36,659 bases of DNA from Clostridia bacterium (GCA_017432405.1 JAFRJF010000175.1:1-36659); one strand, 5' to 3'. Shown: positions 1-7,551, counted from the first letter of the stretch. Numbers and translations are program-made. The notes: a model not told the origin generated them from the letters alone.

Positions 1-99
1 CCGCCTCTCAGATGATGCGGTCTCGTTTCTCGATTTGCGCGGTTTTGTCAAGTGTTGTCAGTTTGTTTGTTATTTTTTTGTTGCCTCCTTCCCTTTCCT

Positions 100-327
100 C
101 TTAAGTTGATGACATTGCCTTCAGGGGAAGGTGGCCCGCGTAGCGGGTCGGATGAGGTCGTTCCCCCTGCGGTAACGATAGTTTGGGCGTTTCCTCTCAG
201 GAAAACGACCTCATCCGTCTTTCGGCAAAAACGCAAGCGTTTTCGCCGAAATCCACCTTCCGCCCAAGGGCATGGCTACGCACACCCTGAACCGGCAGCT
301 TCGCTGCCTGGGGAAGGCTTTGGAAGG
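100..327 (-). repeat. Large structured dispersed repeat, copy 1
   Basis: This stretch aligns, in reverse complement, with 32886-33100. Shared blocks include the hairpin around GGCAGCGAAGCTGCC, the arm GGGGAAGGTGG, the stem with AAAACGCTTGCGTTTT, and GACGGATGAGGTCG facing CGACCTCATCCG. By eye most bases agree, with differences concentrated in loops, which suggests a folded RNA or DNA. Its left edge (TTAAGTTGATGACATTGCC) recurs inverted at 36521-36540. No convincing protein is encoded; short open frames here run through the repeat. Similar elements are frequent in gut Clostridia from memory; their function is unknown to me. Confidence 0.75.
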
Positions 328-383
328 CCGTGTCAGCTCGGCAAATCAGTATTTGCATCTGTCCGCATCCCCCAACAAACAGC

Positions 384-416
384 GCACAGCGCCCCGCAAA
401 CCGCGGGGCGCTGTGC
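384..416 (-). terminator. Terminator hairpin after the BIG2/LRR gene
   Basis: A perfect 14-bp stem (384-397 with 403-416, GCACAGCGCCCCGC) and a 5-nt loop lie 43 bp beyond the stop of the minus-strand BIG2/LRR gene. On the minus strand it is followed by a modest T-rich run (CTGTTTGTTGG). The stem is strong, the tail is imperfect. Confidence 0.7.
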
Positions 417-458
417 TGCCTTTATACGCTTTTCAATTTGACCGTGATCCCGGCCGCC

Positions 459-2168
459 TCACGCCTTCGGCGCGGGCGTCAGCACGATGTCCTTGTCTAT
501 CGTCAGGTAGTCGTCGCCGTTTTCGTACTTGATCCAGATGTTCCCCTCGTCGGCGGGACCCTTCTCCAGGCACGCCACCAGCGCGGGGCAGTGGCTCACG
601 TCCAGGGTCTTGAGCTTGTTGTTGACGCAATGCATCTCCGCCAGGCTGACGCAGCCGTCGATGTTCAAATAATCCAGGTCGCCGAAATCGTCGCCGCCGG
701 GGACCCGCAGGCGCTTCAGCTTGCCGCAGCCGCTGATGTCCAGCTTCGTGATGCCGTCGCACCACAGGAAATCCGCCACCTCGAGCTTCGGCAGGTTGGC
801 GATCGTGACCCCCGTCAGGCCGCTCTCCTCGCAGGCGAGCACCTTCAGCTTGGGGCAGTTGCTCAGATCCAGATGGCACTCGAGGTCCCAGGTGCAAGTC
901 AGGTCCAGGAACTCCAGCTCGGTGTTCTGGGTCACGTCTATCGTCCTGATGCAGTTGTCGACGCAGCTCAGGTAGTTCAGCGCCTTGTTCTGGCTGACGT
1001 CGATCTCTTCCAGCGCGTGATTGCCGCACCGCAGCTCCTCCAGGACCGTGAAATACTCGATGCCCTTCAGCGTCAGTATGCCGTCGTCGTGCGTTTCATC
1101 GTCATCAAAGTCCAGATCGATCTTCTTGATCGCGCTGATCTCCTGCCGGTACAGCCGCATGTCGCCGTCCGGGTCAAAATTCATGGCGACATAAGCCCTG
1201 AAGTTATCGTCCGGGAAGTGGGCCTTGTCGATGGGGATGTAGAAATATTCCGCCACCTCCACCTCGCAGCTGGCGCTGACGCCGTTGAAGGCGGTGGCGG
1301 TGATCGTCGCCGTGCCCTCGGCCACGGCCTTCACCCTGCCCTTGGCGCTCACCGTCGCCACGGTCTCGTCGCTGCTGCTCCAGGTCATGGCCCAGGACGC
1401 CGCGCTGGCTGGCAGCGTCGCCGCCAGCGTCTTCGACGCGCCGGGCTTCAGCTCCAGCCGGTCCGCGCTCAGCGTCACCTTCCTCGGCGCGGCCTTCACC
1501 GTTACCTCGACGGACGCCTGCCTGCCGTTGTGGGTCGTCACCGTGACCGTGGCCGTGCCCTTGCGCCGGGCAGTGACCAGGCCGTCCGCACTCACCGCCA
1601 CCACCGACTTCTTCGACGACTGCCACGTCAGCCGGGTCGCCGTGTTCTTCGTCGTCTTCGCGGCCAGCTGCACCTGCTCGCCCCTGCCCATCGTCAGCTG
1701 CTTCACGTTCAGGCTGACCTTCTTCGGCGCGGCCTTCACCGTCACCTTCCAGCGGCCCACCACTTTTTTGCCGCTCAAGCAGGTGACGACCGCCGAGCCC
1801 TTCCTCTTCGCCGTGACGACGCCCTTCGCGGTCACCGCCGCCACCCTTGGCTTCGACGACTGGAAGCTCAGGTCGCTGCCCAGGGGCTTCCGGTCGATCT
1901 TGTACTTCTGCCCGACGCCCAGCGTCACCTTCGTCACCGCCGCGTTGGCCGTCATGTCCTCCGCGGGCCCCTCGACGTCCGCAACCTCCGCCCCGTCGAT
2001 CTCCAGCGCCGCCCCGTCCAGCGCCAGCGCCTCCGGCGCTTGGGCCCCGGGCAGCTCGATTTCGACGTCCGCCGCCTCGACGACGATGTCCGCCTCCGCC
2101 AGGCCAGCCGTGCCCAGCAGCAGCGCCGCCAGCAGCACCGCCATCAGCCTTGTCACGTTGCGCTTCAT
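459..2168 (-). CDS. Secreted protein with BIG2 Ig-like domains and leucine-rich repeats
   Basis: 569 residues. A signal peptide (about 1-26: MKR, then a hydrophobic stretch rich in Leu and Ala ending near GLAEA) is followed by an acidic linker and three BIG2-type Ig-like domains (about 75-150, 151-229, 230-305), each with the VAAV/VATVS..G.VTA..KGTATVT pattern. Residues about 310-545 form short leucine-rich repeats of the type found in clostridial surface proteins (LEELRCGN, LNYLSCVDN, LEFLDLTC, LKVLACEES). An Asp-rich loop (DLDFDDDETHDDG) may bind calcium. No LPXTG or other anchor is visible at the C-terminus, so it is probably secreted or held by other means. The start is backed by AGGAGG at 2177-2182, 8 nt upstream. 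Adhesion or scaffold function is inferred from the domains only. Confidence 0.9.
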   Translation of the reverse strand: MKRNVTRLMAVLLAALLLGTAGLAEADIVVEAADVEIELPGAQAPEALALDGAALEIDGAEVADVEGPAEDMTANAAVTKVTLGVGQKYKIDRKPLGSDLSFQSSKPRVAAVTAKGVVTAKRKGSAVVTCLSGKKVVGRWKVTVKAAPKKVSLNVKQLTMGRGEQVQLAAKTTKNTATRLTWQSSKKSVVAVSADGLVTARRKGTATVTVTTHNGRQASVEVTVKAAPRKVTLSADRLELKPGASKTLAATLPASAASWAMTWSSSDETVATVSAKGRVKAVAEGTATITATAFNGVSASCEVEVAEYFYIPIDKAHFPDDNFRAYVAMNFDPDGDMRLYRQEISAIKKIDLDFDDDETHDDGILTLKGIEYFTVLEELRCGNHALEEIDVSQNKALNYLSCVDNCIRTIDVTQNTELEFLDLTCTWDLECHLDLSNCPKLKVLACEESGLTGVTIANLPKLEVADFLWCDGITKLDISGCGKLKRLRVPGGDDFGDLDYLNIDGCVSLAEMHCVNNKLKTLDVSHCPALVACLEKGPADEGNIWIKYENGDDYLTIDKDIVLTPAPKA

Positions 2169-2205
2169 GCCCCTAGCCTCCTACGTGATATTCGTTCCCG
2201 CGACC

Positions 2206-2234
2206 ATATTACACCAAAAGGCGCAAAAGGTCAA
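2206..2234 (-). promoter_or_regulatory. Sigma-A promoter of the BIG2/LRR gene
   Basis: On the minus strand TTGACC (2229-2234), a 17-nt spacer and TAATAT (2206-2211) lie about 40 bp before the start codon, with the AGGAGG site between. Confidence 0.7.
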
Positions 2235-2311
2235 TTAAAACTCACGAATTCATCCCCATGACACTATACCTTCCCTAACCCCTGAAGCCTGACCCCTAAC
2301 CCCTCAACTTC

Positions 2312-2340
2312 TGGGACAAGGGGACGGTTCTCTTGTCCCA
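2312..2340 (+). repeat. REP-like 29-nt palindrome
   Basis: TGGGACAAGGGGACGGTTCT followed by CTTGTCCCA; the ends pair (TGGGACAAG with CTTGTCCCA) around the non-palindromic core GGGACGGTTCT. The same unit recurs at 2409-2437 (inverted), 6172-6200, 9160-9188 (inverted) and five times in tandem at 36073-36341. All copies are intergenic. Confidence 0.85.
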
Positions 2341-2408
2341 TTTTTTACTCGATCCTGCGTGGGACATGGGACTTCAGCAATCCTGTCGCTGTGACAACCG
2401 GAGAAATG

Positions 2409-2437
2409 TGGGACAGAAGAACCGTCCCCTTGTCCCA
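2409..2437 (-). repeat. REP-like 29-nt palindrome, inverted partner
   Basis: Reverse-orientation copy of the unit at 2312-2340 with one arm altered (GGGACAGAAGAACCGTCCCC, then TTGTCCCA). The two copies face each other 68 bp apart, an arrangement typical of paired REP elements. Confidence 0.8.
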
Positions 2438-2477
2438 CTTCTCCCCGGCAAAACCGTCATACGGCGCGATAAACGGG

Positions 2478-2503
2478 AAAAGGGCCGCTTTCGCGGCCCT
2501 TTT
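2478..2503 (-). terminator. Rho-independent terminator of the vanW-prs unit
   Basis: AAAAGGGCCGC, loop TTTC, GCGGCCCTTTT: a GC-rich 7-bp stem flanked by A and T runs, so it could stop transcription in either direction. It sits 20 bp past the stop of the PRPP-synthetase-like gene. Confidence 0.85.
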
Positions 2504-2522
2504 ATCCGTGTATGTATTCTCC

Positions 2523-3524
2523 TCACAGCTCCAGCCCGGTGAAGCCAAAGCCCGCGGTGACCACCCGCTCGGGCAGCTCGCTGAACATGGCGTTGACGGA
2601 CTGGTAGTTGTAGTAGCGCATGATGGTCTCGGCGAACATCGGCGCCACGGAGACGGTGCGGAACTTCTCCTGCCCCACGATGTTGGGGTTTTCCACGGTG
2701 TCGGTGGAATAGACCCGGCTGATGGGGCTGTCGTTGATCTTCCTGACGCCGTCGGCGGAGACGATGTTGTGGCTGAGCAGCGCCACGATATCCCTCGCGC
2801 CCCGGGCCTTCAGCGAATCGGCCAGGTTCACCAGCGTGCCGCCGGAGATGGTGAAGTCGTCCACGATCAGGCAGTCCTTGTCCTTCACGTTGCCGATGAC
2901 CTCCAGGATCTGGGCGTTCTCGTGGTGGTCGGTGCGGGTCTTGTCGCCGATGGCGATGGGCAGCCCCAGCGCGTCGGCGAACTTCCGGGCCTGCTTGGCG
3001 AAGCCTGCGTCCGGCGACACCACCACGGCGTTGCTGGTATCCAGCCGCTTCATCACCTCGGTGAGCATCGGCAGCGCGTACAGGTGGTCCACCGGCTTCT
3101 TCCAGAAGCCCTGCAGCTGGGGCGCGTGCAGGTCCATGGTCACGAAGCGGTCCGCCCCCGCCAGCTCCATGCACTCGGCGCACACCCGCGCCCGGATGGA
3201 GACCCGGGGCTCGTCCTTCTTGTCGCCCTTGCCGTAGCCGAAGTAAGGCATGATCAACGTGCAGGAAAGCGCGTTGGCCCGCTTGAAGGCGTCCATCCAG
3301 AACAGGATCTCGACGAACTCGTCATTGGACTGCATGCCGATGGGCTGCACCAGGAAGATGTCCCGGTCGCGGACGGTCTCGTTCACCCGGACAAAGGTGT
3401 TGCCCTCGGAGAACTTGATCACCTCGCAGGATCCCAGCTGCTTGTTCATGTAATTGCACATACGCTCGGCAAAGATCCTTCCCCCACTGCCGGCAAAGAT
3501 GGAAATATTCGCGGTCTCAAACAT
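2523..3524 (-). CDS. prs: Ribose-phosphate pyrophosphokinase (PRPP synthetase), divergent
   Basis: 333 residues, the usual length for the family, which transfers pyrophosphate from ATP to ribose 5-phosphate for nucleotide, His and Trp synthesis in the cytoplasm. Conserved landmarks are MPYFGYGKGDKK, VTMDLHAPQLQGFW (with the catalytic-loop His), the pattern PVDHLYALP, VVSPDAG and the PRPP-binding loop CLIVDDFTISGGTL. Two features differ from classical class I enzymes: DKRR is replaced by DKTRTDHHENAQ, and the DTGGT loop reads ISGGT, which recalls class II or class III-like enzymes. The ATG at 3524 is chosen because AGGAGC lies 11 nt upstream and the protein starts like its family (MFETANISIFAG); a longer open frame runs into vanW. 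It begins 32 bp after vanW stops, so co-transcription is likely. Confidence 0.88.
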   Translation of the reverse strand: MFETANISIFAGSGGRIFAERMCNYMNKQLGSCEVIKFSEGNTFVRVNETVRDRDIFLVQPIGMQSNDEFVEILFWMDAFKRANALSCTLIMPYFGYGKGDKKDEPRVSIRARVCAECMELAGADRFVTMDLHAPQLQGFWKKPVDHLYALPMLTEVMKRLDTSNAVVVSPDAGFAKQARKFADALGLPIAIGDKTRTDHHENAQILEVIGNVKDKDCLIVDDFTISGGTLVNLADSLKARGARDIVALLSHNIVSADGVRKINDSPISRVYSTDTVENPNIVGQEKFRTVSVAPMFAETIMRYYNYQSVNAMFSELPERVVTAGFGFTGLEL

Positions 3525-3556
3525 ATCCCCCAACGCTCCTTTGCATGTTATGCTGG

Positions 3557-5479
3557 CTACGTTCCCTTCTCGTCCTTCTTCTCGGCCTCCGGGTCCACCA
3601 CGTTGCCCTTTTCGTCGTGCACGCCGCGCCAATAGACGTTCATGCCCGCCACGTAGGCGTCGTAGCTGATCTGCTCGCGGCTGACCTCTTCCTTGGTGTC
3701 CCAGTCGTAGGCCACCAGCCAGCCCTCGCTGTGGCAGCTGCCGTGGCCCTTGGTCTTCAGCTTGGGCTTGTCGGTGATGTAGTAGACCTCCTTGCCGGAG
3801 TAGTCCGGCTCGTAGCGCTTGCGGGTGGACTTCTGCTCGTCCAGCACCACCGACTCCAGCTGGTAGTGGTATTCCGGCCGCGTGCCGTAGATGGTCACGG
3901 TGGCAAACTCCCGGTCCACGCTGGTGTAGATGTAGATGGCGTGCTCGGTGTCGTTGCGGAACACGAAGTTCTTGCCGTCGGTGCCGTTGGTGCCGTACTC
4001 CACCGCGGCGTCCTGACTGGGCTCCACGTAGCTGACGGTCATCTTGTGGTTGTGGCGCTCCAGGATGGTCATGTTGGCCATCAGCACCGCGTCGTACAGC
4101 GTGGTGGACGCCTGGCAGACGCCGCCGCCCACGCCCTTGACCTTCTCGTTGCCGGCGTACTCAGGGGCCTCCTTGAAGCCGCGCCCGATGGTGCGGGGGC
4201 CGACCACCGCGTTGAAATCGCAGGTGTCGCCGGGATAGACCACATAGCCGTTGAAGAAGCTCAGCGCCGTGGCCACGTTGGATCGGCTGTCGGAGCCTCG
4301 GAAGGTGACGTCCGTGGCGAACTTGGCCACCACCTTCATCTCCATGTTGTCCGAGGTCACCGCCGGCAAAAGCGGCTCCACGGGCAGCGCCGTCGAGCCC
4401 TCGCCGGTCTCGATCAGCGTCGCCAGGTTGTCCTGGGCCCGCTCCCGGTCCAGCTCCACGCCGTTCTTCGACGCCCGTATGATCTCAGGACGGGTGGCGG
4501 TCACGGCCACCTCGGCGTCCACCGGGGCCACGTAGATCTCGTCGTAGAGCTCGTCCACGAACGCCTCCACGGCATCCTCGTCGTAGGTGATCTCGCTGTT
4601 GAACTTCGCCGGGGCGTCCTTCAGGTTGTCCGCCACCTGCTTGCGGTCCGCGCGGCTGCCCACGTGGCCCAGGTTCCAGGCCAGGTCCACCTCCTGGGCG
4701 TAGTCAAAGGATGCGCCGTAGTCCGCCGGCTTGAAATCCCAGCTCCTGTCCCCGTAGGTCAGCGCGTAGGTGGTGTTCAGCCGCCGGTCCTTCTCCTGCG
4801 CCACCAGCGCGACGCCGTCCTCGTAGGTCTGCCCGGACAGGTCCACACCGTTGACGTATACATTGTCCAGGAAGCGCTCCACCGAGGAGGCCCGCAGGTC
4901 GCCCACCGTCCGGGCGATGCCCACGCCCAGGCCCGCCAGCGCGATGGCCGCCAGCCCCAGGATCAGCCCCAGCCGCAGCTTCGGGGACATTCCCCCGCGG
5001 CGGCGGTTTGACCGGCCGAAGCCCTGCCGCATCGGTGTCCGTCCGTTCGACTGCCCCCGGCCGCGCGCATCCCGCCGGTCATAGCCCGCCGGCGCGCGGC
5101 GATTCTCCGCCTCGCGGCCATAGCCATCCCGCCGGTCGTATCCCGCCGACCCACGGCCCGCACTCGTCCCACGGCCCGAAGTACGGCCATATACCGGCTC
5201 ACGTCCATAGGGGCCGCGCCGATCGTCCCGCGCCGTTTCCCGGCCATAGGAACCGCGCCGGCCATTGCCTGCCGACGCCCGATTCCGAGTCAATGGGCGA
5301 TCCGAAGTCGGAGCCCGACTCGCTGCCGGAGCCCGGCTCGCTGCCGGAGCCCGACCCCCTGCCGAAGCCCAGCCCGCAGTCGACGTTCGACCCGCTGCCG
5401 ACGTTCGGCCCGCAGTCGACGTTCGACCCGCGCCCATTCCGGGACGATTGCCATTTTCCGTATAACTCCCGCTGGTCAC
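3557..5479 (-). CDS. VanW-family membrane-anchored protein with Arg/Gly-rich N-terminus
   Basis: About 640 residues from the preferred GTG start. Residues about 1-160 are low-complexity, rich in Arg, Gly, Ala and Tyr, built from short repeats (AGRTSTAGRTSAAGRTS; later YDRRDGYGRE-like units). One transmembrane segment follows (LRLGLILGLAAIALAGLGVG). The outside part resembles the putative peptidoglycan-binding domain often found before VanW (YVNGVDLSGQTYEDGVALV) and then the VanW domain (FNAVVGPRTIGRGFKEAPEY, GVGGGVCQASTTLYDAVL). VanW domains occur in vancomycin clusters and in many cell-wall proteins; their biochemical role is unknown to me. GTG at 5479 has GGGAG 8 nt upstream; an ATG at 5563 would begin almost at the transcription start and has no ribosome site, so it is less likely. 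The large basic cytoplasmic tail is unusual for the family. Confidence 0.85.
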   Translation of the reverse strand: MTSGSYTENGNRPGMGAGRTSTAGRTSAAGRTSTAGWASAGGRAPAASRAPAASRAPTSDRPLTRNRASAGNGRRGSYGRETARDDRRGPYGREPVYGRTSGRGTSAGRGSAGYDRRDGYGREAENRRAPAGYDRRDARGRGQSNGRTPMRQGFGRSNRRRGGMSPKLRLGLILGLAAIALAGLGVGIARTVGDLRASSVERFLDNVYVNGVDLSGQTYEDGVALVAQEKDRRLNTTYALTYGDRSWDFKPADYGASFDYAQEVDLAWNLGHVGSRADRKQVADNLKDAPAKFNSEITYDEDAVEAFVDELYDEIYVAPVDAEVAVTATRPEIIRASKNGVELDRERAQDNLATLIETGEGSTALPVEPLLPAVTSDNMEMKVVAKFATDVTFRGSDSRSNVATALSFFNGYVVYPGDTCDFNAVVGPRTIGRGFKEAPEYAGNEKVKGVGGGVCQASTTLYDAVLMANMTILERHNHKMTVSYVEPSQDAAVEYGTNGTDGKNFVFRNDTEHAIYIYTSVDREFATVTIYGTRPEYHYQLESVVLDEQKSTRKRYEPDYSGKEVYYITDKPKLKTKGHGSCHSEGWLVAYDWDTKEEVSREQISYDAYVAGMNVYWRGVHDEKGNVVDPEAEKKDEKGT

Positions 5480-5571
5480 AATCAATGCTCCCAAAGAAGG
5501 TCCAATAAAAGCCAAATCTATCGCTTCACCCGGACCGGCGCCCCGGTCCGGCAACAATCTCATACGCCTTA

Positions 5572-5600
5572 ATTATATCACATCCCCCCCATGCGTATAA
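5572..5600 (-). promoter_or_regulatory. Extended -10 promoter and leader hairpin of vanW
   Basis: On the minus strand TATAAT (5572-5577) is preceded by TGA, giving an extended -10 (TGATATAAT); a weak -35 (TTATAC, 5595-5600) is 17 nt away. Transcription should begin near 5565. The leader contains a 9-bp perfect hairpin (5530-5538 with 5543-5551, loop CGCC) before the GTG start at 5479, a possible attenuator or stability element. Confidence 0.6.
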
Positions 5601-5642
5601 GTCACATTCATCATCGTAATTGTAAAAATACTAAAAATCTTT

Positions 5643-5698
5643 CGGAGGGGAAATTTCCCCCCTCCGCCATTGACAACCCCGCCAACATGTAGTATCCT
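5643..5698 (+). promoter_or_regulatory. Promoter of the NifX-like gene with upstream inverted repeat
   Basis: TTGACA (5670-5675), 17-nt spacer, TATCCT (5693-5698), about 33 bp before the start codon. Immediately upstream, 5643-5666 is an inverted repeat (CGGAGGGGAAATTTCC, CCCCTCCG) that could be an operator or a remnant terminator. Confidence 0.65.
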
Positions 5699-5731
5699 CA
5701 ATTCACAAGACAAAAACACGGAGGTAATCCC

Positions 5732-6136
5732 ATGCGCATAGCGATTCCCTATTATATGGACAAGATCTTCCAGCACTTCGGCCACGCGCCCCAGTTCAAG
5801 GTCTACGAGGTCGAAAACCACCAGGTGCTGATGGAGATGGTGGTGGAGGTCGAGCAGCAGGGCCACGACGCCGTGGCCGCGCTGCTGCGCTCTATGGACG
5901 TTCGGGTGGTGATCTGCGGCAACATCGGCCAGGGCGCGATGCAGGCGCTGCAAAACGCCGGCATACTCTTCTACGCCGGCGTGGTCGGCGACGCCGACGA
6001 GGCCATCACCGCGCTGATCCAGGGCGGCCTGAAATACGACCCCAACATCCAGTGCACCGCCCACGAAGGCTGCGGCGGCGACTGTTCCGAGTGCGGCAGC
6101 GACTGCGGTGGCGATTGCGAAGCGTGCGGGCACTGA
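5732..6136 (+). CDS. NifX/NifB C-terminal (Di-Nase) family protein with Cys-rich tail
   Basis: 134 residues. Residues 1-105 match the dinitrogenase iron-molybdenum cofactor family fold: MRIAIP start, FGHAPQFKVYE, the conserved VVICGNIGQGAMQAL and the glycine-rich region near AGILFYAG. Members bind iron-sulphur or iron-molybdenum precursors, but many occur in organisms without nitrogenase. The last 25 residues are an unusual tail with seven Cys and two His (CGGDCSECGSDCGGDCEACGH), suggesting metal binding. GAGG at 5721-5724 precedes the ATG by 7 nt. No nif genes are nearby, so a general metal- or cluster-carrier role is more likely than nitrogen fixation. Confidence 0.85.
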   Translation: MRIAIPYYMDKIFQHFGHAPQFKVYEVENHQVLMEMVVEVEQQGHDAVAALLRSMDVRVVICGNIGQGAMQALQNAGILFYAGVVGDADEAITALIQGGLKYDPNIQCTAHEGCGGDCSECGSDCGGDCEACGH

Positions 6137-6149
6137 AGCCAACAACCTG

Positions 6150-6280
6150 TGGGACAAGGGGACGGTTCTTCTGGGACAAGGGGACGGTTCTCCTGTCCCA
6201 ACAGCTCAGTGAGACAAGGGAGACAATTCTCTCGTCATATGTCACGGGCGTCACGTGACGACAGAGCCGTCCCCATGATA
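6150..6280 (+). repeat. Cluster of REP-like units, intact and degenerate
   Basis: A truncated unit (6150-6170) abuts a complete 29-nt unit (6172-6200); a diverged version follows (TGAGACAAGGGAGACAATTC from 6210, with GTCACGGGCGTCACGTGAC and an inverted CCGTCCCC near 6268-6275). The cluster ends exactly where an open frame without a start begins (6279), suggesting that it interrupted a gene. Confidence 0.7.
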
Positions 6281-6476
6281 CCCGGGCGGCCCCCACGTGC
6301 TCGGGGACACCTTCTACGGCCAGCTGGACGCGCTGGATCCCCTCCGTCCGGACTACATCTATCACTTCAACAAGAACCGGGCCTACTGGGAATACGACTG
6401 GAGCCCCGAAGGGTTTGACGACATGACCGCGGCCATATTCGGGGACGTCGTGAAGCACCTCCGATTCGCCGGTTGA
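6279..6476 (+). pseudogene. C-terminal remnant of an unidentified gene
   Basis: Sixty-five codons are open from the edge of the REP cluster to a TGA at 6474-6476, with natural-looking composition: GGPHVLGDTFYGQLDALDPL, then Tyr-, Trp- and Asp-rich sequence (YIYHFNKNRAYWEYDWSPEG) and a helical end (AAIFGDVVKHLRF). There is no start codon with a ribosome site, and an in-frame stop lies just upstream (6276-6278). I do not recognise the family. Confidence 0.5.
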
Positions 6477-6489
6477 CCGCCGAAATAGC

Positions 6490-6562
6490 ATGACGCCGGG
6501 AGACGGTTCTCCTTGCCATAAGTCAAGCGCATCCTATGGCAACAGAACCGTCCCCCGGTCAT
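6490..6562 (+). repeat. Long imperfect inverted repeat built from REP-like halves
   Basis: 6490-6520 pairs with 6535-6562 (GAGACGGTTCT against AGAACCGTCCC; TTGCCATA against TATGGCAA), giving a hairpin of about 28 bp with small bulges. The GACGGTTCT core links it to the REP family. The AT-rich stretch 6563-6635 that follows probably carries the promoter of the next gene, but I could not settle on one pair of hexamers. Confidence 0.65.
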
Positions 6563-6642
6563 ATTTTGTCTTCTCCAATAACTCGACACGAAAAAACACT
6601 TTTGGCGTGTTATTATTATATATAGGGTATCTGTTCAGGCGG

Positions 6643-6688
6643 GGGACTTCTGATTTGTCGCGATGTTGCTCGACAAATCAGAAGTCCC
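6643..6688. repeat. 18-bp-arm palindrome, copy A (TTCTGATTTGTCG family)
   Basis: Perfect 18-bp arms (6643-6660 and 6671-6688, GGGACTTCTGATTTGTCG) around a 10-nt loop, in the leader of the DUF6291-like gene. Related copies: 7429-7459, ends of the element 32852-33157, and 34597-34638. Confidence 0.85.
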
Positions 6689-6735
6689 ATGCAACCTGCC
6701 AATTACAATACAGAAATCATTTCGGAGGTGTCGAT

Positions 6736-7434
6736 ATGGCGAAAAACTACATCATGCTGCATTACGATTTCAATGAAGCGACGCAGAGCCTGTCGGATGC
6801 GGAGTGCGGCCGGCTGGTAAAGGCCATGGTGGAATACGCCCGCGGCGGAGAGGTTCCCGAATCCGCCCTCGTTGGCAGCGAGCGCCATATCTTTCCCTTG
6901 TTCCGCCTGCAAATCGACCGGGATAACCACGCCTACGAGGCGCGCGTGCTGCAAAACGCCGTCAACGGCCGGAAGGGTGGCCGTCCAAGGAAGGATACAG
7001 GTGACGAAAATGACGAAATAAACCCAACGGTTATTTTGGAAACCGAAAAAAGCCAATACAAAGACAAATACGAAGACAAAGAAAAAGACGAATACGAAGA
7101 CAAAGAAAAAGAGTGTGTGGTTCCGGGCGCTGGCGCGCCCCACACCCCCGCGCTGGAGGACGTCGTGGACTTCTGCAGGGCAAACGGGCTTCAGACCGAC
7201 CCCCAGATCTTCTGGAACCACTATCAGGCCAACGGCTGGAGATCGGGCGGTCATCCCATCCGCAGCTGGCAGGCCAAGCTGCGCCAGTGGGAGGCCCGCG
7301 GCGCCGCCGGCCCCATCTCCCGTGCCGCCCAACCCGCCCCCGCCAACCCCGCCCTGAACTACGCCCAGCGCGACTACCCCGACGACGACCGCTACTATAT
7401 CGATCTGGATGCGTATGGGGGGGATAACTTCTGA
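6736..7434 (+). CDS. Phage-type DUF6291-like protein
   Basis: 232 residues. The N-terminal 75 (YIMLHYDFNEATQSLSDAEC, then a conserved LVKAMVEYARGG and FPLFRLQIDRD pattern) resemble DUF6291, common in prophages and conjugative islands beside DnaD-type replication proteins. A Gly-Arg-rich patch (NGRKGGRPRK) and a highly charged linker follow; the linker comes from two tandem 24-nt repeats (7067-7090, 7091-7114). The C-terminal part (about 145-200: VVDFCRANGLQTDPQIFWNH, then NGWRSGGHPIRSWQAKLRQW) looks like the small helical domain at the end of phage replisome organisers. GGAGG lies 7 nt before the ATG. The stop codon falls inside palindrome B. Probably an orphan of a mobile element. Confidence 0.8.
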   Translation: MAKNYIMLHYDFNEATQSLSDAECGRLVKAMVEYARGGEVPESALVGSERHIFPLFRLQIDRDNHAYEARVLQNAVNGRKGGRPRKDTGDENDEINPTVILETEKSQYKDKYEDKEKDEYEDKEKECVVPGAGAPHTPALEDVVDFCRANGLQTDPQIFWNHYQANGWRSGGHPIRSWQAKLRQWEARGAAGPISRAAQPAPANPALNYAQRDYPDDDRYYIDLDAYGGDNF

Positions 7435-7459
7435 TTTGTCTCAGCGCGACAAATCAGAA
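7429..7459. repeat. Palindrome of the TTCTGATTTGTC family, copy B, supplying a stop codon
   Basis: Arms 7429-7440 and 7448-7459 (TTCTGATTTGTC/GACAAATCAGAA) with a 7-nt loop. The TGA of the first arm (7432-7434) is the stop codon of the DUF6291-like gene. It may also act as its terminator, although there is no T run. Confidence 0.85.
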
Positions 7460-7465
7460 TTTGAC

Positions 7466-7494
7466 TTGACACCGATGCATTTATGTTGTAATAT
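7466..7494 (+). promoter_or_regulatory. Promoter of the MBG/FN3 protein gene
   Basis: TTGACA (7466-7471), 17-nt spacer, TAATAT (7489-7494), 57 bp before the start codon. AAAAGGAGGATAATCCC lies just before the ATG. Confidence 0.7.
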
Positions 7495-7551
7495 GTTCGT
7501 AATAAACATGGGTGGATATGCCCGTGTAAAACCCAAAAGGAGGATAATCCC

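Noticed and set aside
330..2261. 643-codon plus-strand open frame over the BIG2/LRR gene
   Set aside because: Shadow of the minus-strand gene, with no ribosome site and starting inside a repeat element.
5732..6136. Evidence for nitrogen fixation
   Set aside because: NifX-like proteins are widespread in organisms without nitrogenase, and no nif structural genes are near.
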